From Lodderomyces elongisporus (Eukaryota; Ascomycota; Pichiomycetes; Serinales; Debaryomycetaceae): 64,000 nt of DNA. Within the stretch, counting starts at the first letter, position 1. Each line of letters starts with the position of its first letter. This document shows, piece by piece, positions 50,633 through 62,117 of this stretch. A program made the translations under genes and the position numbers. Below the pieces are notes generated by a model, which was not told the DNA's origin, made no database searches, and saw nothing but the letters and a program-made list of their open reading frames with translations. The DNA is taken from contig NC_083675.1 of the NCBI RefSeq assembly GCF_030384665.1, positions 616,001 through 680,000 of the forward strand, in the 5' to 3' direction.

Positions 50633-51189
50633 AGCATTGATAGGAGCCAGATTCTCCCTATGTTCTGGAAGTGGCGCATTTTTGTAGAACTGACATAGGA
50701 TCCGGCCTATAAGATGTAAATGTATGGGGCGGGGAAAGAGAGAGGGAGACGGAAGAGGTGGGCCGTGTCGAGCCAAGTTGCATCCAAACAAACAATTCAA
50801 TCACTTTGATTGGGCTGTAGGCGAATGATTAGATACTTTTACGAATTTGTTCATTTAAGCTTCTCTAATGTAAGTTTCGTCGGTCTATTATTGCACTCCA
50901 CTTGAGTGCTTCACATATTTATGCTGAGCACGACCTTCATGGTCCCTTTCGCCGCACGCAGTTGCCATTCTTCCAGAATGGATCACTGCTTATATACGTC
51001 AAGTCGTCATGTGACTTGAAGCTTTATTTTGATTCTCAACAGATTTATCTGATGACTTGTTTGAGATCGCAGTGCGCAGAGTTGCTATCACTCAACATTT
51101 ATTAACTCCCATGCACTCATTTACTTATTTACGGCCTGACCAGAAAACAATACAGATATATAAAGATTTAACAAGATCGGGCAATCAAC
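50633..51189. other. Intergenic repeat R2 - REI1
   Basis: Starts at the exact right edge of R2, contains the decayed unit fragment and then the promoter of the zinc-finger gene. No gene seen. Confidence 0.6.
50764..50815 (+). repeat. Decayed fragment of the repeat-unit head
   Basis: GTCGAGCCAAGTTGCATCC followed by AAACAAACAATTCA resembles the unit head (GTTGAGCCAACATACATCC, AAACATACAATTCA; R1 about 42996-43030). Over about 46 bases I count roughly three quarters identity, in the same orientation as R1 and R2. Confidence 0.6.
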
Positions 51190-52665
51190 ATGAGTACTCT
51201 TCCTACAGGATCCAACCCGAATACAAACACATTTACCTGTAACTCGTGTGGGATACAATTTGTTAGTGCCGAGCTTCAGAGAAAGCATATGAAAACCGAC
51301 TGGCATCGGTACAATTTAAAGAGAAGAATTGCCAACCTTCCATCGATTTCCTCATCACTATATGCCGAAAAGGTTTTGAGTGGACATCTCAAGACAGACG
51401 AGTATAATGAAAACGAGGATGAGAATGGATTTTACGTCACAAAGAGGAAACAAAAGCAAAATACCAGAGCGTTCCAAGTCAATGGTAGTAAATCTCGACA
51501 AGTCTTCTCTCTGAGAGTGGAAGAGGCCGGCAGAGGAAGACAAAAAACTTTAGTATCCCCGGGCCAAAGAGAAGTCCAAGTTCGAAGCACTAGTCCCGCA
51601 GCATCTGTGGCGTCGGAGCTTTCTGAGTTTTCACTAGGCTCAACTGATCAGGGCCATGAATTATCCGAATGGGACTCTCGCAACTCGGCAATCTCAGAAT
51701 TGAGTCACCCAGCACTGTCATACTCAAGAGGCTTTGATAGTGACGATGCCGATCTGGTTGTATGCTCAGACGATATTACCTTTGCGGAAGAGACCAGCCC
51801 GAAAGTGGAAGCCTCAAACATTTCTCTTACTACCTGTTTTTATTGTGGCGTATCGAATGGCGAGATTGAAAGCAATATCAAGCACATGTTTAAGAAACAT
51901 GGGTTATACATTCCAGAACGGTCCTACTTGATTGATATTGAAGGGCTTTTGAGTTACTTGAGGGATTTTTTGGTGCAAAATAAATGCATTGTATGTGGTT
52001 ACAGCGGAAGAAGTATACAGGGGCTCAGACAACATATGAACTCTAAGGGCCATCGCCGGATTCCATATGAAACAAAACAAGAAAGGCAACTATTGGCGAG
52101 ATTTTATGATTTTAGTTTCAGTGATCCAACCAGTGATGGTCAAGATACAGCAAAGAGCAACAAGACGGTAGTTTTTGCTGATGAAAACAACACAACAGTC
52201 TCTGAAGGCGATGAAATGGGTTCAGAAAATCATTATTATCATCAACAAGGAGAGGAAGAAGAAGAAGATGAAGAAGAAGAACAAGGAGAGGAAGAAGAAG
52301 AAGAAGAAGAAGAAGAAGAAGAAGATAACCTCGAAGACATCAACAGCAATTATGCGTTGGTACAGATTGACTCCTCTGGTGTCGAGTTGACAACACCAGC
52401 GGGCTCGCGAATAGGTCACAGGTCTATGGTGAGGTATTACCGGCAAAACCTCCCCCTCCCACTTGCAACTGAACCTGACGGTAGAAAGACAAATGCCTTG
52501 GTGGATCGTCGATTTGCACCGGGATTAACATATCACCAAATCACAAAGCAGGAAAGAGAGGTGCAAAGGCTTGAACAAAATGCGAGAAACGATTACGTGA
52601 GAAAGCTGAAGCCTAAGAAGATCAATTACCAAAAACATTTCAGAGATGAAATTTTGGGAACATGA
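51190..52665 (+). CDS. REI1: Rei1/Reh1-type zinc-finger 60S biogenesis factor
   Basis: Cytoplasmic factor for late 60S maturation; it inserts into the exit tunnel and helps recycle Arx1/Alb1. It has 491 residues. Zinc fingers: CNSCGIQFVSAELQRKHMKT near residue 16, CFYCGVSNGEIESNIKHMFKKHG near 216, and CIVCGYSGRSIQGLRQHMNSKGHR near 268, the last two with the family's LSYLRDFLV linker. An acidic Glu tract (about 355-380, from GAA repeats) follows. The conserved C-terminal part is RHSMV-like HRSMVRYYRQNLPLP, KTNALVDRRFAPGLTY and RKLKPKKINYQKHFRDE. Sequence alone does not separate Rei1 from its paralogue Reh1; I give the more common symbol. Confidence 0.85.
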   Translation: MSTLPTGSNPNTNTFTCNSCGIQFVSAELQRKHMKTDWHRYNLKRRIANLPSISSSLYAEKVLSGHLKTDEYNENEDENGFYVTKRKQKQNTRAFQVNGSKSRQVFSLRVEEAGRGRQKTLVSPGQREVQVRSTSPAASVASELSEFSLGSTDQGHELSEWDSRNSAISELSHPALSYSRGFDSDDADLVVCSDDITFAEETSPKVEASNISLTTCFYCGVSNGEIESNIKHMFKKHGLYIPERSYLIDIEGLLSYLRDFLVQNKCIVCGYSGRSIQGLRQHMNSKGHRRIPYETKQERQLLARFYDFSFSDPTSDGQDTAKSNKTVVFADENNTTVSEGDEMGSENHYYHQQGEEEEEDEEEEQGEEEEEEEEEEEEDNLEDINSNYALVQIDSSGVELTTPAGSRIGHRSMVRYYRQNLPLPLATEPDGRKTNALVDRRFAPGLTYHQITKQEREVQRLEQNARNDYVRKLKPKKINYQKHFRDEILGT

Positions 52666-52973
52666 GTTTGTGTTTAGACTTCAAACTCCTAATTTCTCAG
52701 GTATCAACCTTTAAGCCATCTCTTATCACACCTATAATCTATCATTTATCATTAATCACTATCCACATTCCATGCTTCTAATTGCATGGTTTGTATTTAG
52801 CTATTTTCCACGTAACAAGAAGTGAAATAAACAACGAAAGTAGGGTATTTTAAATAGGTTGCTCCGAGATAGAGTTGTGAAGTTACACACGGTACATATC
52901 AGCTTTGTTTTACTTTAGATGTAACTAAGATATAAGTCCAGTCTAGGCACTTTGTTTTGTAATCAGTCGGATT
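52666..52973. other. Convergent intergenic
   Basis: 3' regions of the zinc-finger gene and the unrecognised gene on minus. No gene seen. Confidence 0.6.
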
Positions 52974-53693
52974 TTATGTTTCCAGTTGCAAGTTTTGCGA
53001 ACACCTTTTAGTATACGCCTCAAACACTTTTGACTCATGCCGAAGCTTTTTTTCCACCAACTCAGCAGTTATATCTTTTTTTAAATTAGTCAGTAGGCTT
53101 CTGCGTACCTCGGGCAATACCACACTATGTAGGGCACTTTCATGGTCCAGTATCAAATGTAGAAGCTGTTTGTTCTTTGCTATTCTGCTTCTCACTAAAT
53201 TCTGAAGAAATGCAACCTGTCTTTCGATATCATCTGTAGTGTAAATGTGACGGTCGTGAACTGGAATTTCTTGATCTGCGTTTGTTTTTGAGTCTGTGTC
53301 TGGGTTTGCGTCTACTTTTGACCATATAGTCTGATCTGCCGTAACTTCCTCTTGATAGCCATATTTTTGCTCCAACAATCGAAGAAAAGGATCTGTCAAA
53401 TCTGAGTTTGGTAGCAGACTTGTTTTGGTCAGTGATATAACACTTGGAAACTTCAATTCGCTGTCTAAGAAACGACATATCTCAGATAGTCTTGTCAGGT
53501 TAGCCTCAGTTTCGAGCAGCAACTTGAGCACCTGGGCCACCAATGGCTCTATACTCTCAGTACGTAGTAGGTAACGATGAACGTCTTTTCCTAGACTCGC
53601 TAGCCAATTGCTACTGCTGTTGCTATTACTATTACTATTAGTACTGTTGTTGTTGTTGTTGTTATTATTGTTGCTGTTGTTGTTGACTATCAT
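52974..53693 (-). CDS. Unrecognised 239-residue protein, Asn/Ser-rich N-terminus
   Basis: Intact frame from ATG 53693. The first ~28 residues are an Asn/Ser tract from AAC/AAT repeats. The rest looks helical: WLASLGKDVHRYLLRTESIEPLVAQVLKLLLE (written in part), LSEICRFLDSELKFPSV, then an Asp/Asn-rich linker (about 125-150), and a long C-terminal helix-rich part with IERQVAFLQNLVRSRI and LHLILDHESALHSVVLPEV. No signal peptide or membrane segment. Length and helical pattern resemble small coiled-coil subunits of larger complexes, but I cannot assign a family. It lies between REI1 and PPZ1 in normal gene density, so it is probably a real gene. Confidence 0.72.
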   Translation of the reverse strand: MIVNNNSNNNNNNNNNSTNSNSNSNSSSNWLASLGKDVHRYLLRTESIEPLVAQVLKLLLETEANLTRLSEICRFLDSELKFPSVISLTKTSLLPNSDLTDPFLRLLEQKYGYQEEVTADQTIWSKVDANPDTDSKTNADQEIPVHDRHIYTTDDIERQVAFLQNLVRSRIAKNKQLLHLILDHESALHSVVLPEVRRSLLTNLKKDITAELVEKKLRHESKVFEAYTKRCSQNLQLET

Positions 53694-54196
53694 TGAAAAG
53701 TTGATCTAGTTGTACTACTTGTAGTCTAGTGAATTCGTTTGTGATAATAGCAAAGTATCAGTTTTTTTTTCCCATCAATATTAATATTATTCTTTATTTA
53801 TCTTTGTTTATATTTATTTATTTTTATTTATTCAATTTTTATTCATTTTATTTAATTTTTTTTTTGTAGGTTTATTTGTTTACTTGATTTTTTACTAGCA
53901 CAAACTATCAGTATTATCATCATTAGTATTGCCACTACAGCGCTTCTACCATCACCACCGCGGACTTGACTGGACTTGATTTGAGTTTCGTGTTTGTTAT
54001 TTGACCCCATCTAAATTCTACAAACTACATTCAGAATTTGAAAAAAAAAATAAACAACCGTACTTGATTAAAATTTGATGAGATACGCTTTAAACTAAGG
54101 ACTGTATTTATATATAGGCAAACAAAAAAAAAATAACAACAGGGGTACTTCTAAGGATGTTTATGCAAATGAGGTGGATGGCATTCTAACTATTTC
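53694..54196. other. Intergenic between the unrecognised gene and PPZ1
   Basis: AT-rich DNA with TTTATTTA repeats (53795-53850) and poly-A/T tracts. Promoter of the gene at 52974-53693 and 3' region of PPZ1. No gene seen. Confidence 0.6.
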
Positions 54197-56086
54197 CTAG
54201 CGTGATTGTATTCGCTGCAAACTCTGAGCTGTCTTTCTTTCTTGCTTACCCTTTTTCATCACCTGTTTTAAAGCCACGCTGTCCAATGGATCTAGCAATT
54301 CAAACGAGCACAACAATTCCTCAGAAACACTCATTACAGCGCCCCAATTGTCAAACTCTCCACAGTAATTGGGCGCCGAGAACACAGTGACCAAGGTCCG
54401 GTCATTGAAAAACTCATACCCATCCTCAACAACCATGTGCGCACGACATACTAGGTCAAAGCCAAATTTGCTTAAAAACTTGTTGATGGCAACTTTAGAA
54501 AACACATAAGAAACGCCACGTTCGTTATCCTCCCATTCATTTATAGTATCAGCAGGGTCGGACCAGAGAAGATCGTTAAGCAATCCAAAGTCCGGCACAT
54601 CAGTCGGACGTGCTATATTTCTGATTTCATCCATCGAGTTGAGCACAGGCGATAGCCCCCCATGCACACAAAAGATTTTCCCAGCAACAATTGCAGCAAT
54701 CGGCAACGTGTTGAATGTGTCAACAAATAACTTCCATGTTTTAATATTACATCTTCTTTTGCACTCATCGTAGAAACCATAAACACGAGTGACGTTGGCA
54801 CACTCGTGATTTCCACGTAATAGAAAAAAGTTCTCTGGGTACTTAATCTTGTAACATAGAAGCAACAAAATGGTTTCCAAACTCTGTTTTCCTCGATCGA
54901 CATAGTCTCCAAGAAATAAGTAATTTGTTTGTGGTGGGAACCCACACTTTGTAAAAATACGGATTAGATCTCCGTACTGCCCATGTACATCCCCCACAAC
55001 TTTTACAGGGGGCGATAGTTCTAGTAAGGACGGCTGCGACAAAAAGATTTCCCTTGCAGTTGCACAGATAAGTTGAATCTCTGCATTCTTCAAACACACA
55101 TTCTTGGTTCGCTTTCCACTATATCCCGCATCCAAGAGCCGTTGAATCAAATCCTCAACCTCAATTGTATTACTGCCTCCACCCATGGACGAAGATGTGG
55201 TGGCCTGTTTGCTAAGGTGGTTCTGTGCCGAAGACGAAGTTTTGGCCAACTCCGTCAAGTCAGCGGCCAGCGACTGCCTACTACTCTGTATACTCTTTGT
55301 GTCGTCATACTGATTGGGATTCAAGCTGGGCGATTTGGGCACTGCCCCTCCGTCACCTGGATTATTTGGGCCTCGAGACATGTCATTTCCTGGCAGCAAG
55401 TTTGGGAGGTCAGTTGTCGACAACGACGACGACGACGACAAGTGGTTCAGTAACGATGGCACCGAGTGGGTGGAGGTACGGGATATACTATTGGTGTTCA
55501 ACGGCGACGTCGCAAGAGGAGAGTTCATTGCTGCTGTTTCAAATCCGGAAACGCTTAGAGATGTATTGATGGTATCGTTGGTGTTTCTTCTCATGAGTAT
55601 TGGTTCTTTAGGCTGAATTTGTTTCATAGACGGTGGAAGTTTCGAATTGTCTGAGAACGATGTGGAAAGCAAATTTGAAGAGCTATTATTCCTTGAGAAT
55701 GATGGCACTTCTGCATTCATCTCCGAAGACGAACCTTTCCTGGACACAGATTTTGCTGGAGGTGCTCCATCCTTCCTGCGCTCATCCTCTACATTGTCAT
55801 CATCCGTAATCGCTTCATTAGTTTCAGCGCTGGAATGCAGTGGATCTATACCACTTTTGTTCCTATGTCTGGATGATATCGAACGGTCATCACTTCCTGA
55901 ACCCCCTCCGCCTCCGCTGCCTCGGTCCATCGAGAGTCTACCGCTCCCTCCGTTATTCATACTGCTAATGGAAAGCTTCAGTCTGATTGACCTAGAAGAT
56001 TTCGCTGACCCTGACGTATCTGTCCGTTGCAACGGACCCGCTCCGCTTGATTTTGAACCGGAATGCTTTGACGAGTTGTTTCCCAT
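54197..56086 (-). CDS. PPZ1: Ser/Thr phosphatase Ppz1 (PP1-related)
   Basis: Fungus-specific phosphatase regulating cation homeostasis, salt tolerance and cell-wall integrity, inhibited by Hal3-type subunits. It has 629 residues. The N-terminus [10 protein letters not shown] fits N-myristoylation at Gly2. Residues ~10-310 are a Ser-rich, probably disordered extension. The catalytic domain starts near 313 ([20 protein letters not shown], a Ppz-type spacer) with GDVHGQYGD (about 365), GDYVDRG (about 393) and RGNHEC (about 424), [14 protein letters not shown], and a basic tail. It is distinct from GLC7 at 31 kb (WGAVMSV versus AGAMMSV). In S. cerevisiae PPZ1 (YML016C) is next to TAF11 (YML015C); here 6 kb of gene-free DNA separates them. 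Confidence 0.95.
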   Translation of the reverse strand: MGNNSSKHSGSKSSGAGPLQRTDTSGSAKSSRSIRLKLSISSMNNGGSGRLSMDRGSGGGGGSGSDDRSISSRHRNKSGIDPLHSSAETNEAITDDDNVEDERRKDGAPPAKSVSRKGSSSEMNAEVPSFSRNNSSSNLLSTSFSDNSKLPPSMKQIQPKEPILMRRNTNDTINTSLSVSGFETAAMNSPLATSPLNTNSISRTSTHSVPSLLNHLSSSSSLSTTDLPNLLPGNDMSRGPNNPGDGGAVPKSPSLNPNQYDDTKSIQSSRQSLAADLTELAKTSSSAQNHLSKQATTSSSMGGGSNTIEVEDLIQRLLDAGYSGKRTKNVCLKNAEIQLICATAREIFLSQPSLLELSPPVKVVGDVHGQYGDLIRIFTKCGFPPQTNYLFLGDYVDRGKQSLETILLLLCYKIKYPENFFLLRGNHECANVTRVYGFYDECKRRCNIKTWKLFVDTFNTLPIAAIVAGKIFCVHGGLSPVLNSMDEIRNIARPTDVPDFGLLNDLLWSDPADTINEWEDNERGVSYVFSKVAINKFLSKFGFDLVCRAHMVVEDGYEFFNDRTLVTVFSAPNYCGEFDNWGAVMSVSEELLCSFELLDPLDSVALKQVMKKGKQERKTAQSLQRIQSR

Positions 56087-56590
56087 TTTTTGTTGATAGT
56101 GATAATCTTGTTGACAACAATGACGATAGCAGTTTTTTGTTGGCTGCTGCTCACACTACTGCCACTACTGCTATTAAGCGATTGATATAAGTAGATAAAT
56201 ACGATATGTCGAATGAATATATCCGGTACGCAGAAAATTATATGCTGCGCCTTGCTTTGTGGTGTTGTTCGTCGGGTGGTTGGTGGTGGTTTCAGATGGA
56301 AGGATATTACCGTATACAACTTGTTTTGTAGAAATAATATTCAACTTTTTGTTCATCGTTCTCACTCAGCCGATTAAAATTGCGATTTTGCAGATGTGTA
56401 TACTTCTCTATCTCTCTCTCTCTCTCTCTTTTTTTTTTTTTTTTTTTACCCCAGAAAACAAAAGAAAATAAAAACAGAACACACTATCCAACCAGCATAA
56501 AAGCCAACCCATTTATCAATCCCAGTTTTCCTTTCCTTCAAGACAAAAAGATACATCCATCAGCTACGTCGAGAGCATATATTGGCTAAG
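56087..56590. promoter_or_regulatory. PPZ1 upstream region
   Basis: Ordinary intergenic texture: TC run (56409-56428) followed by a long T-tract (56429-56447), then A-rich DNA. Contains the presumed PPZ1 promoter. No gene seen. Confidence 0.55.
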
Positions 56591-59500
56591 CCTTGGAGCA
56601 CGCGTGCTCAATTGAGTGCAAGGTTTCTATCTTTAACCCATTTGTTGTTGTTTTTTGCGCTCACCTTTTGTGGCTCTGTAATTGACATATTACACCCTTT
56701 CAGCCCAAACCCAATACAATTCGCACATAGGTGAACCAATCCTTTCTATTATAGAGCCATACCGTTTTATGCTGAAATCTTTGGAGGCTGCTGAAGATAC
56801 ACCAGGTTACTAGTTTGTTGTGCATTGTTTGTGGATACATTTGAAGCCCTTTAAATTTGTTCCCCTGCAAAACTTGGTTAAAAATTTGCCATGCAAATAT
56901 GGCTTTTTCAGTATATATATATAACCAGAGAGATGCTGTTAGACTGTTGTTTGATTGCTGACCTCATCTTTTTAGTACTCCAATTCGATATCTCGAAGTT
57001 GGAATACATAAAAATGTTGAATTTTAGGATCACATACAATTTAGCTATACTGGACGCTCATTTGATTACAGTGCTAGCCTAGATTATTATAAAGAGTTTG
57101 TGCTCCATTGCTTGAAGGGTGTTTACTACTTTCAGACCACAAGAGGCGGAAAATTGTATACTTTCGTCACCGCGGTCTCTTTGCTAAGGTGCGTGCCAAG
57201 AGCAAGGGATATCAGAAACGATGCAAGTCTGGTTTAGCAAAACTGTTTTCTTGACTGTATGAACTTTGCGAGCTATCAATAGCTAAGAACATAAACCCCA
57301 TGGTTTTACATCCACGTAAACATTTAGTTTATGAAATGCAAGGCTGTTTCTTTTTTTTTTTTAATCAACACACGGGGGTTTCCACTACAGTGAGGGGTTT
57401 TCTTGAGAAAAGTGTACTTTGTATGGACATGGTACAATGATTTCAGTAACACCTTCACTCTGTGATCTATTGAGACGAAGAGTATTTACTGACATCTTTG
57501 ATTTTGGCCCTATAAACAGCATGTGACACCCGGAGTGCAAAGGTGCTACGAGCATCTTGAAGCTATATGGAATGTTCAAGTATAAAACAAACACAGAAAG
57601 GGAAACAAACGGGACAATGGAATTAAACGTAAGTGCCGAAAGGATTGGCGGGTAACTTCTCAATTAATGCGCAAAATTGGAGCTTTTGGCTTGGAAAGAT
57701 TTTGCGACTGCACCTGTTCAGATTTCGATTTTTTCTTTGAAAAAAAAAGCATACATTAGAAAACAATTTACACAGTATGATGAGATGTGAAATGGCTTTG
57801 CAAAGTATATCCCGACTCGTTTATTTCAAACCCAGATTGCCTTTGATCTGTACCTAGACGATTGTGTGGATCAACAATATGTATTAACAATGTGGAACCA
57901 ACCACCAAATGCGCTTAGTACAAAAGCTGCTCAAGCCCCGAAAAATTACAGCTGAGTTGGAGAGGATATATATGACACCCTCTATACCCTCAAATTGCAG
58001 AAAAATGTGGAGAGGGGAGAGGGTGAGCGTACAGTATCAAAACCTTGCTTTCCAATGCCTGATTAACGCATTTACACAACAGCACTCGACTGGTGCTTGG
58101 TGTTCAACAAATGCATCAGTGAACAGAACGCAATTTGGCATCCGATTATAGCATATTGTTTAAGCCGTTATAACTCCTTTATATGAAAGTAATTATTCGT
58201 GACTAAGTTTGTCTCAAAGACAAAAAGTGCCAAATTACAGAAATAATCCAGATCATTTGAGCTATTTGATTACTCAATTGCGGCTATATATACGATACCG
58301 TAATGACTTTGTAGGAGATGCTAAAAACAGTCAAGTACCTTCGATGCCGTTGAGCGCAATGTTACCACTTTGTTGAAAACTTTTCACCATTTTACAAGTT
58401 CAGGCATTTATTAATAAATCAGTAGAAGCCAACACTTTTTGAAAAAGAAAAACACGCCTCAATGACCGACAACAAATGTACTATCACGTTTCCTCTCAAC
58501 AAACAACTCTAAGGCCACGCGCTCAAGGCTGGGTATCTGCGACTTGCAAACAATATCCATTAAAGTCTTTCCGTAACCCACAGCTTCAAGATAAAATAAC
58601 TTCAACTCGGCGTAGTTTGCAAATAATTTGATACTAATTAGCACTTTCCATCACTTCTATAATAAAGCAAAAATGTAACCAGTGTATTCTGCTTCTCCAA
58701 CTATATAATACTAATTGCAAACATGATGTTCGAGATCATATACTGCGCATAAACTATGCATTGGAATCATCAGTATTTCTTTAAGAATGTTTTGTAGTGC
58801 ATTCTCACGCATGAGACCGATCACCAAACTAAGGGCACAACTTATTACATCACCCGTTGTTACCTATTGCCCTAGATGGTACCAAAGAGCCCGTAAGTAC
58901 AATCCAAATAAAAATGCAGACGATCAAAAAAAACCACATTTCTCTTGTTCAATATGAAAAGAAGATCACACGCTAACTCACAAAACATTAGAAATAATAA
59001 GAGGCTAGAAGCAAAGCCAACACATACCGTTAGTCCCAATTCTACTCAAACAAATTCAAACAGCCAAAAAGAACTGCTTTTGAAACTCATCACAAAACTA
59101 CCACTAGGGATTATGAATGCACAAATTTCAACAATCATTCTAAAAAGATTGCGTACCATGGCACTAATGAACTCAAAGACTATTTCCAACTACATCTTTA
59201 AGAAAAATGGTTTTTGAACCTTGATGAAAAAATTTTATATACGATGCAAAAGTGAGCAATGCTCCTCTTGCCAACAACAAGAATACGGCCTTGTTTTTAC
59301 AAAATTGTCATTTTCAACAACCCAACCAAAATTTAAAAACTTTTAAATCCTGAAACAAATATCTCATAGTTGAAATTTATTTCCGAGTCTTACTCTGACA
59401 TAAAGCTAGATTCTCTCATTCCATCAACAAGTTTGTATCCATTCCAAGTGCCTCAAATTATCCAAATATATATTCTCCTGCATTAAATGGTGACGAAATA

Positions 59501-62117
59501 CAAAGCAACACCCAGCTTTATTTCCACATGTACAAATACAAATCTTCTACTTGAAAAATCAATTTCCAGACAAATTCTTGATTAAAAGTAACATAGACTC
59601 TGCCCAAAAGCTTTATCCACTATAACAACCTAACTTTTTATCCTATTACACAACTTTTGGTAATAGCTCAGAGGAGCTTCTTAAAGATTAAAAATTAAGC
59701 AATATGCTTTAAAGGTATGTTTTATTTATACTAGAAAAATCTACAAAAGGTAAATGAAACCAAACTAATGATATTGTACATACATTTAACAACAAATTTT
59801 TTTTAATTTTAGTCATATGCACAGTACTGATCTTTTCTAAAGATAGCGAATTCAAAACTTTAGTTGGTATGACACCACAAAAAACCAAAATGCGCAAAGT
59901 AGAGAAAATAAGATGGTTACTAGTTTACACAAAAAATTCTTTAGTACGATAGACTTGAATAGATCGAATATAAACTTTAACGAAAATTATGATTCAGGTG
60001 TTACTGATTAAATTAAGCTCTTTATGAATAATAAACTGAAACTCGCTAAGTGAACTTACTTGCACAACAAATCAATTAAATCAAGCTTATAATTTCCTAA
60101 TTCGTTTAGTGGGAACAAATAGATGAATTCCACTTCTACTTTAATGGTTCACGAATGATATAGCCTACAACGAATTATAGTATTATCGCAAATTTTCTTC
60201 TAATTAACGAAAATATGGAAAGGACTAGTGGCCATTTTCACCGGAAAAGATTCAACCTCCTTAAAGACATTTGGTCTATAGCTTGCTTGTATATAACATT
60301 ATCAGTTGATTATTGTACACTGTTTCAATGTTAAACCTTGACTAAAAAATGCAACGTCTTTTATTGCGATCTGTTCGTTGTCATGTAAATTAGACTTCTC
60401 GAATTATGATGAATGATTTACATATTTGAAAGAGAAATTAATTAACTTGGGGAAATACATAAATACGACGCTTATTATATCGCGCAAACGTAGAAAGCTT
60501 AATAATTTTTTTCTGTCAGTATCAACGATCTTCATATTATGGAACTCTGACACGAACAGAAAATACTTCTAATCATTGCTTGTATTAATACACCGGTCTT
60601 GCTTTTAATTAAAAAGATCTTGTTAAACTTATATATTGGTAAACAACATTTGCTTGCTATAAAAATAAATCATACTTTACTTGAACTGCATTCTCTTATT
60701 ATAAAACAGTTAAAAATTGGTAGTAAATCAATTTCCCAATGGGGAAATGCTGCATAGCATACCAAATTAATTTGCAACTATCCGTGAGTAAACATCGAAT
60801 TGCAAATTTTACTTTAATTAGTTTAAAAGATCTCCTCCAATAAGCCTTTTTTGAGAATATAATGCAAATGTGTATAAGCGAGGAATCATATACAAATATA
60901 TTTTGGGTGCTTAACTTGTCAGCGTTTATATCTGAAGAAGATTCCGGTTTTGATCGCTGTAATTTTGTTGGCAAATGATTCTACTGATGCACCTCGCTGC
61001 ATGCATTTTCGCAATATACAATAGTTGAAAAGTAGTGCTTTCGGAGTTTTCGTGAAGCTTGTGAATATTGATTTGTTCTCTTGTACTGTGAGATAGGTAA
61101 TTTCTTTTTCTTTTTTGAATTGATCTATTCTGCAGATTTTTATAATTGTTGGGAGGAGTATATTGTTTGTGGTCTAAAGTTGTTAATAGGTAGTAAATAA
61201 ACTAGCTTAGAATTGATGGAATCTTTTTTCTCATTGTCTTGTGGTTCTATTTTTGATATTCGTTTTTTTTTAGTCTTTGGGTGACTATGTGGAGAAAAAA
61301 TTTTATATTTTTTTCATCCACTCTCATTATTTCGAAAAGTCGCTGTTTGAGTCGTATAGGACTTGCACAAACTGGTTGTTTGCTCCTGGTAATTTCATTT
61401 TTCGACCTTGTATTTTCAATTCATCTTTTAGTTAAGGTGATTTTAGGAGTGGAAAAGTAGTTTAAGTTACTAGTAAAAATTGTATCGAGGTTCTAACTTT
61501 AGTTTACTTTTAATTCTTGAATTGTTGCATGATTATAGGAACCTCTCAGAGACTAATTTTGTGCATTTCAAGCGGTGTATCAGCTTTTTCGTTGGAGTGG
61601 CCTCAGAATTGGATGCTGAAATTGAGTTGTGTGCAGGTGTATGTTGATTTGGGCACAGCTTTGACATAATGCTTGCTCCATGTGTTACTGGTCTTTTTTA
61701 AGTTTTTATTATGTTTAATACGTGATGTGGAATTTTTATATTATAAGGTACATTATTGACTATATAATTGGGTTTAGAATGTTTTGGAAGCTATATAGTA
61801 AATCATGCACGTTTTACGGAAACATTGCAGAACCAGAGTATCACCACTAGAGCTGTACTCCACATGTTTCCAAATATGAAAGCAACTTGAGAGCTAACTT
61901 GGTCTAGAGAGTTTATAATCATTCAACAGTCGTTCGAAAGTGGAAGGCTGTGAGTTTGGTATTGAAGCTAAAGTTTCACCTTCTCTCGATACTGATTTAG
62001 TTTGACATGCTGTTGATTGCGGGTGGCATTGCATTAATTTATAAAACCGCCGTAATCAAAATAAAAAGCAGAACTGGTGATGGTGTTGTTGCTTGCAATG
62101 CAACATTTGCGACCCCA
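56591..62117. other. Gene desert, candidate regional centromere
   Basis: About 5.5 kb with no supportable gene. The longest open frames are below 100 codons. One with an ATG (58954-59217, 87 residues, basic, starting MKRRSHANSQN) resembles nothing I know. The DNA is AT-rich and, unlike other intergenic regions here, nearly lacks long homopolymers and microsatellites between about 57.8 and 61.2 kb. PPZ1 and TAF11, direct neighbours in S. cerevisiae about 15 genes from CEN13, flank it. ORF-free AT-rich regions of 3-5 kb are typical CENP-A sites in CUG-clade yeasts. I found no large inverted repeat in it by eye. Confidence 0.5.

Noticed and set aside
57367..57400. CCACTACAGTG in the desert resembling the repeat-unit tail
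   Set aside because: Only about 11 bases match; similarity does not extend, so chance is likely.
58459..58644. Short minus-strand frame in the desert (KSQIPSLERVALELF)
   Set aside because: Only 61 codons, no recognised similarity, and frames of this size are expected by chance.
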